From: an uncultured bacterium
Lineage (GTDB): Bacteria > Planctomycetota > Phycisphaerae > Phycisphaerales > SM1A02
DNA length: 40,674 nt
NCBI GenBank assembly: GCA_903891095.1
Contig: CAITDI010000019.1
Location: 1-40,674 of the forward strand
Direction of reading: 5' to 3'
Part shown: one piece after another, positions 16,088 through 23,068 of the stretch
Position numbering within the stretch: the first letter of the stretch is position 1
Layout of the letters: every line of letters starts with the position of its first letter
Position numbers and translations under genes: made by a program
Notes under the pieces: model-generated
What the model was told of the DNA's origin: nothing
Databases searched by the model: none
What the model saw: the letters and a program-made list of their open reading frames with translations, nothing else

Positions 16088-18199
16088 ATGAAGAAGCTGC
16101 TTGCACTGGCGCTCGCCGCCGTGATGGCCCTCGTGGTCCGCACCTCGTTCGCCGAGAACTTCTCGCCGCGCGTCGAGCCGTACATCGCGTCGGCGCGCGC
16201 GCGCACGATCGAGGCGCTGCACGAGCGCAAGATCGAGCTGCCCGCGGACTTTCTCGCGTGGGTCGACAAGACGCCGATCGTGCGCGACAGCGTGTACGGA
16301 TGCCGCAAGGATCCGCTGCCCGTGCTGCTCGGGCTGCGCGCGCTCGAGATCGACCTCGGGCAGGACATCGTGCGCCGCGACTACACGCAGCTCGCGCTTG
16401 CGTTTGCGATCCAGGATTCGTACGCCGAGCGCGGCCCGCAAGGAACGCCGTGGAACGACGCCGACGGCGCCAAGCCCGCCGAGCGGCTGCCCGATGTTTC
16501 GCCACGCGCGCGGCTCGAGCTGGTGATTCCCGCGGATCCGCGCAAGCCCGTCGACACGAAGGATGCATCGCGCACGCTCGACAAGTTCGACCATGTGATC
16601 AACTTTCTCGAGGACCACGCGCCGATCGAGGTCGAGACGGAGGTCAACGAGCTGCCCCCGCTCGAGTACGACGACAAGGGCGTGGCCAAGCCGCGCGGCA
16701 AGCCCGTCGCGGTCAAGAAGATGGTCACGCGCCCGCTGTGCGGCGCCGATGTGATCGCGTCGGGCGCGCTGCAGCGCGAGTTCAACGAGTACATGGCCGC
16801 GCATGGCGTCGCGGACGTGTCGCTCGACTGCGGCGAGAAGGCCGTGTTCTGGAAGGCGACCGAGATGGTCAACGATCCCGCGCTCAAGAAGCGCATCGCC
16901 GACGCGCACACGCTGTTTCACGACGCGTACCGCGCGAAGGGCCGCATGCCCGCCGAGCGCGACCGCGCGCCGACGCCGAGCGAGTCGATGGCGTGGTTCA
17001 TCCGCAACGACCGCTGGGCGTTTGGCGACGCCGACCGCGCGGCGCGCGAATGGCCGCGTTTCCCGCTCAATGCGCCGTGGCCCGTGCTCATGATGCTCGC
17101 GGCCGACGACCAGCCGCTGCGCGAGCGCGAGGACATCTGGGTCAAGTTCCGCGACACCGGCGAGCTGCGCACCTACGGCGAGTACATCGGCGGCATCGCG
17201 CAGCAGTTCGACATGCAGAGCGCGCGGCGCGTGGCGCCGTACGCGTTCAGCTACGGCTCGATCCAGATGATGTGGAAGGACGGCGGCGTGTGCGGAACGA
17301 TGGGCAACATCGGCGCGCGCACGCACCGCATCGTCGGCCAGCCTGCGTCGACCGCGGGCCAGCCCGGCCACTGCGCGCTGGTCGTGATGGGCTACGACGC
17401 CAAGACCAGGCAATACCGCTGCTTTGGCGAGCAGTACGCGACCGGCGGCGACGAGGTCACGGGCGTGCACGCGGGCTGGAACTACGACGACGCGGGCGGA
17501 CGGCGCGGCATGATCTGGCACCAGACGGTCGCGTGGGGCGTGAACCACGACTTCGACGCGTTCGTCGACACGCTCGCGATGCGCCGCATGTGGGACGCGA
17601 TGCCAGCCGAGGACCGCGCGCGCGACTGCGTCAAGCTCGTCGACCAGGGCCTCGCGCGCAATCCGTTCGCGATCGCGCTGGCCGATGCCGCGATCAGCGC
17701 GGCGCCCGACACGAAGAGCGTGCTCGCGGTGCTCGATGCGTTCAACAAGCGCACGGCGGAGATCGCGAAGGACAAGCAGTACGCGCTGTATCTCGCGACC
17801 GTGCGCAACCTCGCGCACGCGCGCATCGAGAAGCTCCCTGCGCCCGCGACGCAGGACGAGACCACGAAGCTCCTCGAGACGCTCGAGCGCCAGGGCTGCA
17901 CCAACGCCGCGCTCCTCGCGCGCTGCTGGCGCGCGCTCGGCGGCGACGACGAGTTCGTCGCGCGCTGCAAGACCGCGGTCGACGCGTACCTCGCGTCGCC
18001 CGACCGCATGAAGGACAAGCGCGCGGCGCAGAAGTTCGCGAGCCAGGTGCGCGACCTCGCCAAGCAGGTCAAGGGGCCCGCCAAGCGCAAGTGGGCCGAG
18101 CAGATGCTCGGCTACTTCAAGGACAAGGAGACCCTCACCATCCGCGGCAAGACGGTGGCGGATCCCGTGGTCGAGGAGCTGAAGAAGCTGGCGCGGTAA
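16088..18199 (+). CDS. Secreted transglutaminase-like cysteine protein of unknown role
   Basis: 703 aa with a signal peptide ending near A22 (SFAEN). No confident named family. The most telling segment is C402 in WKDGGVCGTMGN and H428 in AGQPGHCALVV. A GGVCG block followed about 25 residues later by G-Q-P-G-H is the pattern of transglutaminase-like Cys-His folds, where Cys is the nucleophile. The C-terminal third (about 490-703) is Ala/Lys/Arg-rich and helical in character. A cross-linking, deamidating or peptidase role in the envelope is possible; the acid residue of the triad cannot be fixed by eye. It converges with the barrel protein gene across a 13-nt repeat array. Confidence 0.75.
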   Translation: MKKLLALALAAVMALVVRTSFAENFSPRVEPYIASARARTIEALHERKIELPADFLAWVDKTPIVRDSVYGCRKDPLPVLLGLRALEIDLGQDIVRRDYTQLALAFAIQDSYAERGPQGTPWNDADGAKPAERLPDVSPRARLELVIPADPRKPVDTKDASRTLDKFDHVINFLEDHAPIEVETEVNELPPLEYDDKGVAKPRGKPVAVKKMVTRPLCGADVIASGALQREFNEYMAAHGVADVSLDCGEKAVFWKATEMVNDPALKKRIADAHTLFHDAYRAKGRMPAERDRAPTPSESMAWFIRNDRWAFGDADRAAREWPRFPLNAPWPVLMMLAADDQPLREREDIWVKFRDTGELRTYGEYIGGIAQQFDMQSARRVAPYAFSYGSIQMMWKDGGVCGTMGNIGARTHRIVGQPASTAGQPGHCALVVMGYDAKTRQYRCFGEQYATGGDEVTGVHAGWNYDDAGGRRGMIWHQTVAWGVNHDFDAFVDTLAMRRMWDAMPAEDRARDCVKLVDQGLARNPFAIALADAAISAAPDTKSVLAVLDAFNKRTAEIAKDKQYALYLATVRNLAHARIEKLPAPATQDETTKLLETLERQGCTNAALLARCWRALGGDDEFVARCKTAVDAYLASPDRMKDKRAAQKFASQVRDLAKQVKGPAKRKWAEQMLGYFKDKETLTIRGKTVADPVVEELKKLAR

Positions 18200-18200
18200 G

Positions 18201-18252
18201 GCGCTTGATCCGTGCTCTTGATTCGTGCTCTTGATTCGTGCGCTCGATGCCC
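18201..18252. repeat. 4 x 13-nt tandem repeat between convergent genes
   Basis: Units start at 18201, 18214, 18227 and 18240. The middle two are identical (GCTCTTGATTCGT) and the outer two are diverged. It fills the 58-base gap between the two convergent stop codons. Confidence 0.8.
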
Positions 18253-18257
18253 GCGCG

Positions 18258-19130
18258 TCAGAACCGCAGCCCGAATCCGACGATCACGCCGTGCTGGATC
18301 ACATCCCAGGTGAATCGGCTGGTCTCTGCGCCTTCGGCGTAGTTCCAGCCGATCGCGCGGTATCCGAGCATGACCGAGGCGGGCGCGTCGCGCAGCATGA
18401 AGTCCAGCGCGACAAGCGCCGTCGCGGACCAGGTGAAGTTCGACGCCGCGCCGAATCCGCCGATGTCGCCGTTGAGCGCGAGGCGAAATCGTCCGTCAAG
18501 CGGCAGCCGAAGCTTCGCGCCGACGACGGGGTCGGTCCAGCTGCGGTCGCTTGAGACCTTTGGCAGCCGCAACGGATCGAGCTCGAGGCTGAGCGCGAGG
18601 TACCGGCCGCCCGCGTAGAGATCGATGTCGGCGTCACGCGGTCCGCTCGCCTGAACGACGCGGTACATCGCGCCAAAGTCGAGCACGGTCTCGGTGAAGG
18701 TGATGTCGACCGCAGAAAGCCCCGCGGGATCGGTCGCGTTGTCGACGCCGGCTTCGTCGTAGGTTCCGTCGAGGTACAGCGCGAACGGCCCGCGCCCGAC
18801 CTCGACGCGACCCGTGAAGCCGAGCAGCGAATCGGTCGAGTCGACGATGTCGAGGAACGTCGCGTGCACGCTGCCCGAACGGCCACGCACGCCGACCGTT
18901 CCATCCATGCCGAGCAGCCAGCCGAAGGCGTCGAACTCGGCGCGCCATGCGTTCTCAGGAGCATTCTCAGGGGCATTCTCAGGAGCCCGCGCGGAATCCT
19001 GCACGAGATCTGGCGCGTCCCGCGCGCGAAAGAAGTTGTCCGGCGTTTCGTACACGCGCGCGGCCGCCAACGGCGGAGCGAACTGCCCCGCCGCGGCGGC
19101 CGCGAATGCGATGTACGACGCCGCACGCAC
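18258..19130 (-). CDS. Putative outer-membrane beta-barrel protein
   Basis: 290 aa from a GTG start (19128-19130), with GAAAGG about 9 bases upstream inside the preceding gene. The signal peptide ends near A24 (PPLAAA). After a PENA repeat linker (residues 49-60) the chain alternates hydrophobic and polar residues in strand-like segments (VGVRGRSGSVHATF, GFTGRVEVGRGPFALYLDG, VVGAKLRLPLDGRFRLALNGD) and ends in Phe (GFGLRF), typical of barrel proteins recognised by the BAM machinery. It starts 3 bases after the sulfatase stop on the same strand, so the two are probably one operon. No enzyme motif is seen; a pore, porin-like or surface role is inferred. Confidence 0.72.
   Translation of the reverse strand: MRAASYIAFAAAAAGQFAPPLAAARVYETPDNFFRARDAPDLVQDSARAPENAPENAPENAWRAEFDAFGWLLGMDGTVGVRGRSGSVHATFLDIVDSTDSLLGFTGRVEVGRGPFALYLDGTYDEAGVDNATDPAGLSAVDITFTETVLDFGAMYRVVQASGPRDADIDLYAGGRYLALSLELDPLRLPKVSSDRSWTDPVVGAKLRLPLDGRFRLALNGDIGGFGAASNFTWSATALVALDFMLRDAPASVMLGYRAIGWNYAEGAETSRFTWDVIQHGVIVGFGLRF
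18949..18984 (-). repeat. 3 x 12-nt tandem repeat coding for a PENA linker
   Basis: Units 18949-18960, 18961-18972 and 18973-18984 (plus-strand type GCATTCTCAGGA) encode Pro-Glu-Asn-Ala three times between the signal peptide and the barrel. Confidence 0.85.
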
Positions 19131-19133
19131 GAA

Positions 19134-21545
19134 TCAAGGCCTTTCTCGCGTCTCGACTCGACCTTCTGCGCCTGCGACCGCGCCGCCGACTGCCGCGGTG
19201 CGCGCCACGGTCACCTTCGCGATGCGCCCGTTGAACGCGTTGTCGCGCTCGCGATAGTCGCTCGTGACGGGCGTCTCGCGGTCGCGGCCGACATCGACGC
19301 CTTCATCGGTCGAGTATGCGTACGGCATCGTGCGCGCGACGCGCGCCTCGCCCACGAGCGCGCCGTCGACGAAGAGCCGGCTCATGCCGGAAGTCGTGCC
19401 GGGCTTCGCATCGCGCACGAACTCGTAGTGCACGGTGTGCTTGCCAGGCGCGAGCGCGTCCTTCGACGACGCGGTGTACTGCTCGAGCCCCGCGAAATTG
19501 TGGGCGTGGCGCACATGCCCGTCCTTCATGTACAGGCTCCAGCCGCCGAATCGGCCCGCCTGCGCGATGATCACGCCCTCGCCGCCGCCCGCGGGCACCT
19601 CGATCTCCGCGGTGATCTCGTGCGACTTGGCGCGCACGTCGATGAACGCGTTCTCGCTGATGCCGGTCATGCCCTCGTAGAGCGTGATCGCCGCGCGTCC
19701 GCCGACGAGATCGGGCCGGCCCGCGATCTCGGCGTTGAGTCGCTCGAGCCGGCGGTCGTCGATCGGAAACACGTGGTTGCGCACCGCCTCGCGGTCGAAC
19801 AGCGCCTTGAGCTCCGCGAGCCGCGCGGGCTCCTTCGCAGCGAGATCGTTGGCCTGGCTGAAGTCGCTGTTGAGGTCGTACAGCTCCCAGCGATCCTGCG
19901 AGACGGGCGGCATGTCCTTCTCGAACACAAACGGAATCGAGTGGCGCGCGACCGCGGTCCAGCCGTCGTGGTAGATCGCGCGGTTGCCGAACATCTCGAA
20001 GTACTGCGTGTCGCGACGGTCCTTCGCCGCCGCATCGGCGGTCGCGTAGAGCATCGACACGCCGTCCATCGGCGTCTGCTCGGTGCCATCGACCCACTTC
20101 GGCTCGGGGATTCCCGCGGCCGCGAGCACCGTGGGCGCGATGTCGATCACATGGTGGAACTGCGCGCGCACGCGCCCATCGGGCTTGATGCGCGCGGGCC
20201 AGCTCATGACCATCGCGTTGCGCGTGCCGCCGAGATGCGACGCGACCTGCTTGGTCCACTGGAACGGCGTGTTTCCCGCGTGCGCCCAGCCGACCGCGTA
20301 GTGCGGGTACGTGCTCGGACCGCCCCACTCGTCGATGCGCGAGAGCTGCATGTCGGTGGTCGTGTCGACGCCGTTGAGGTTGAGCAGCTCGTTGAACGAG
20401 CCCTCGGGCCCGCCCTCCGCGCTCGCGCCGTTGTCGCCCGCGATGTAGATGAAGAGCGTGTTGTCGAGCTCGCCCATCGCGCCGATCGCGTCGACGAGGC
20501 GGCCGATCTCGTGGTCGGTGTGCGACGCGAAGCCCGCGTATGTCTCCATCTGCCGCGCCATCACGCGACGCTGGTCCTCGCTGAACGAATCCCACGCGGC
20601 GATCTCCTTCGGACGCGGCGTGAGCCTGGTCCCGGGCGGAACGACGCCCATCTCAATCTGCCGCGCGAGCGTCTGCTCGCGGAGCTTGTCCCAGCCCTGG
20701 TCGAACTTGCCGCGGTATTTCTCGATCCACTCCTCGGGCACATGGTGCGGCGCATGCGTCGCGCCCGGCGCGAAGTAGATGAAGAACGGCTTCTCAGGCG
20801 TGAGCGCCTGCTGCGACTTGACCCACGCGACGGCCTGGTTGGTCATGTCGGTGGTGAAGTGGTAGTTCGGGTCGAGCGGCGGGTCGACGCGCACCGTGCC
20901 GTCGATGATCGCGGGCGACCACTGGTTGGTTTCGGCCGCGAGAAAGCCGTAGAACTTGTCGAATCCCGAGTGCGTGGGCCAGCGGTCGAACGGGCCCGAC
21001 ACGGTGGTTTCCCACGCGGGCGTCTCGTGCGACTTGCCGAACGCAGCGGTGCTGTAGCCGTTGAGGCGCAGGATCTCCGCAAGCGGAGTCACGCTCTGCG
21101 GGCGCACGCCCGTGTTGCCGGGGAACGCGGTCGCGAGCTCGGTGATCGAGCCCATGTTGTTCACATGGTGGTTGCGGCCCGTGAGCAGCGCGGCGCGCGT
21201 GGGCGAGCAGAGCGCCGTCGTGTGAAAGCGGTTGAAACGCTGGCCGTCCTTCGCGAGCCGCTCGAAGGTCGGCATCTCGCACGGACCGCCGAACGCGCTC
21301 GAGTGGCCGAAGCCCATGTCGTCGATGAGCACGATCACGACGTTCGGCGCGCCCGCGGGCGGACGCACCTCGAAGCGCTTCGGCGCCACGATCTTGCGCG
21401 GGTCGACCTCGGTGATCGTGGGCACGGGCGGCTCCGCGATCGGTAGCCGCGTGCGGTCGATCGCGGGCGGGGTCTGTGCGAGTGCGGCTCCGAACATCGC
21501 GAGCTGAAGCGCAAGTTGCATCGTCGAAATCGTGATCGAAATCAT
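19134..21545 (-). CDS. Secreted arylsulfatase (S1_4-like) with C-terminal beta-sandwich domain
   Basis: 803 aa. The ATG at 21545 has GAGG 8 bases upstream; the signal peptide ends near A23 (ALAQ). Sulfatase motifs in order: IDDMGFG (D75, D76), formylglycine motif C113-S-P-T-R117, GKSHETPAWE (the GK.H...P.WE form seen in long arylsulfatases of the S1_4 type), and AGDNGAS. The catalytic domain spans about 65-590. The C-terminal part (about 610-795) looks like the extra domain of these long arylsulfatases, with GGEGVIIAQAGRFGGWSLY and FVDGALVGEARV, resembling a LamG-like sandwich. It hydrolyses sulfate esters outside the cytoplasm. It is directly followed by the outer-membrane barrel gene, suggesting functional linkage in uptake or surface display (inference). 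Confidence 0.93.
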   Translation of the reverse strand: MISITISTMQLALQLAMFGAALAQTPPAIDRTRLPIAEPPVPTITEVDPRKIVAPKRFEVRPPAGAPNVVIVLIDDMGFGHSSAFGGPCEMPTFERLAKDGQRFNRFHTTALCSPTRAALLTGRNHHVNNMGSITELATAFPGNTGVRPQSVTPLAEILRLNGYSTAAFGKSHETPAWETTVSGPFDRWPTHSGFDKFYGFLAAETNQWSPAIIDGTVRVDPPLDPNYHFTTDMTNQAVAWVKSQQALTPEKPFFIYFAPGATHAPHHVPEEWIEKYRGKFDQGWDKLREQTLARQIEMGVVPPGTRLTPRPKEIAAWDSFSEDQRRVMARQMETYAGFASHTDHEIGRLVDAIGAMGELDNTLFIYIAGDNGASAEGGPEGSFNELLNLNGVDTTTDMQLSRIDEWGGPSTYPHYAVGWAHAGNTPFQWTKQVASHLGGTRNAMVMSWPARIKPDGRVRAQFHHVIDIAPTVLAAAGIPEPKWVDGTEQTPMDGVSMLYATADAAAKDRRDTQYFEMFGNRAIYHDGWTAVARHSIPFVFEKDMPPVSQDRWELYDLNSDFSQANDLAAKEPARLAELKALFDREAVRNHVFPIDDRRLERLNAEIAGRPDLVGGRAAITLYEGMTGISENAFIDVRAKSHEITAEIEVPAGGGEGVIIAQAGRFGGWSLYMKDGHVRHAHNFAGLEQYTASSKDALAPGKHTVHYEFVRDAKPGTTSGMSRLFVDGALVGEARVARTMPYAYSTDEGVDVGRDRETPVTSDYRERDNAFNGRIAKVTVARTAAVGGAVAGAEGRVETRERP

Positions 21546-21674
21546 GGCGTTGCCTCTGTGACCTCCGCAGCCTTCGCGCCCGATGCGGAAGGCCTTGGCG
21601 GATGTCGTGTTTCGTGGCCGTCATCATGGGCGCCGCCGCACGGGCGATCTGCGGGGAAAGTGACCTGCGCGGCA

Positions 21675-21905
21675 TCACGCAGCGTTCCTCGAGGAAACAC
21701 CGAGCTTGGACATCCGCGCCGCCGACTCGCAGTCGAATCGGTTGTGCGCGAGGAGATTGCTCCAGCCCCGCTTGGGGCCGAGCTGCTCGAGCATCACGCG
21801 AAGCCGCGCAGTCACGCGGCGATCGCCGTAGGTCGCGGAACCCACGAACTCGCCCGACGCGGCGGCGCGCGCGGTCTGGGGCGCGTGACGCATGGCGAAC
21901 TGCAC
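21675..21905 (-). other. Small ORF, possible remnant of an IS4-type transposase N-terminus
   Basis: A 76-codon frame (an internal ATG at 21893 is also possible) lies in the 395-base gap between the sulfatase and the deoxyhypusine-synthase-like gene. The segment EFVGSATYGDRRVTARLRVMLEQL vaguely resembles the N-terminal DNA-binding region of IS4-family transposases (a GDRR..RL pattern). The rest does not match, and no terminal repeats or catalytic part are seen. It may be a real small protein, a remnant or chance. The rest of this gap (21546-21674, 21906-21940) holds only promoter-like sequence. Confidence 0.2.
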
Positions 21906-21921
21906 GGCATTTGCGCGGATT

Positions 21922-21930
21922 TGCTAGCAT
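21922..21930 (+). promoter_or_regulatory. Extended -10 (TGC-TAGCAT) of the deoxyhypusine-synthase-like gene
   Basis: TGC followed by TAGCAT (21925-21930), then 10 bases, then the ATG. It predicts a leader of about 3-4 bases, with no Shine-Dalgarno site. Confidence 0.5.
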
Positions 21931-21940
21931 CCCGCCCCTT

Positions 21941-22993
21941 ATGGCCACGCAGCAGCTTCCTATTCTCGAGTTCGTCGCCCGCAACTACAAGAACTTCAAC
22001 GCCCGCGCCACGCGCGACGCGCTGTTTGCGTACTGGGATCACGTCAACTCGGGCGGCAAGATGTACTGGGCCGTCGCGGGCGCGATGAGCTCCGCGCAGC
22101 TCGGCATCACGCTCGCGCCGGCCATCCGCGCGGGCCTCGTGCACGGTCTCTCGGTCACGGGCGCGAACCTCGAGGAGTCGCTCTTCCGCCTCGTCGCGCA
22201 CGAGTCGTACAAGGACTTCCCCGACTACCGCTACTTCACCAAGGAACACGACACGAAGATCCTCAAGCAGCGCATGCGCCGCGTGACGGACACGAGCATT
22301 CCCGAGGACGAGGCGTTCCGCGCCGTCGAGAAGATCCTCGTCCCGATGTGGGAGAAGGCGACGAAGAACGGCGACCGCCGCTTCTGGCACGAGTACTTCT
22401 ACGACCTGATCCTCTCGATCCCGAAGTCGAAGTACGAAGGCAACCCCGACGACTGCTGGCTGCTCGCGGCCGCGAAGGCCAAGCTCCCGATGGTCGTGCC
22501 CGGCCACGAGGACTCGACCTTCGGCAACATCTTTGCGTCGCATGTGAAGTTCAACGACTGCAGCGCGTCGATCGTCAAGAGCGGCATCGAGTACATGGCG
22601 AACCTGTACGACGACTACAAGAAGCTCTCGACCGGCAAGGGCGTCGGCTTCTTCCAGATCGGCGGCGGCATCGCGGGCGACTTCCCGATCTGCGTCGTGC
22701 CGAGCATCAAGTACGACCTGCAGGAGAAGGTCCGTCCGTGGGCGTACTTCTGCCAGATCAGCGACTCGACCACGAGCTACGGCTCGTACTCGGGCGCCAC
22801 GCCCAACGAGAAGATCACCTGGGACAAGCTCACCGAGGACACGCCGATGTTCGTCGTCGAGAGCGACGCCACGATCGTCGCGCCGATGATGCTCTCCGCG
22901 CTCCTCGAGGCGAAGGCCAACCCGAAGGCCGCCGACGCGATCATCAAGGCATCGCGCGCGGAGACGAAGAAGCACGTCGCCAAGATGCGGTAA
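21941..22993 (+). CDS. Deoxyhypusine synthase-like protein (probable homospermidine synthase type)
   Basis: 350 aa; the ATG at 21941 is the first after the promoter-like hexamer and starts a conserved-looking chain. The core matches the deoxyhypusine synthase family: VHGLSVTGANLEE near the NAD site, PGHEDSTFGN, GGGIAGDFPICVVP, and the spermidine-binding end SGATPNEKITWDKL, in which K296 aligns with the catalytic Lys of eukaryotic DHS (SGA.PDEA.SWGK). Bacteria lack the eIF5A substrate; bacterial homologues are described as making homospermidine from putrescine or spermidine. That role is the best guess here. It is not in an operon: the sulfatase upstream is divergent and the gene downstream is convergent. 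Confidence 0.88.
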   Translation: MATQQLPILEFVARNYKNFNARATRDALFAYWDHVNSGGKMYWAVAGAMSSAQLGITLAPAIRAGLVHGLSVTGANLEESLFRLVAHESYKDFPDYRYFTKEHDTKILKQRMRRVTDTSIPEDEAFRAVEKILVPMWEKATKNGDRRFWHEYFYDLILSIPKSKYEGNPDDCWLLAAAKAKLPMVVPGHEDSTFGNIFASHVKFNDCSASIVKSGIEYMANLYDDYKKLSTGKGVGFFQIGGGIAGDFPICVVPSIKYDLQEKVRPWAYFCQISDSTTSYGSYSGATPNEKITWDKLTEDTPMFVVESDATIVAPMMLSALLEAKANPKAADAIIKASRAETKKHVAKMR

Positions 22994-23060
22994 GCCCTGA
23001 TGCGGTGAGACCACGCGCGGTGAGGCCACGCGCGGTGAGGCCGTGATGCGATAAGCCGCG
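22985..23060. repeat. 5 x 15-nt tandem repeat starting inside the last codons of the upstream gene
   Basis: Units start at 22985, 23000, 23015, 23030 and about 23045. The first unit (ATGCGGTAAGCCCTG) contains the final Met-Arg-stop of the deoxyhypusine-synthase-like gene; later copies are variants such as GCGCGGTGAGGCCAC. It fills the gap to the convergent sulfatase stop (23069). Confidence 0.8.
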
Positions 23061-23068
23061 CGCGCCGC

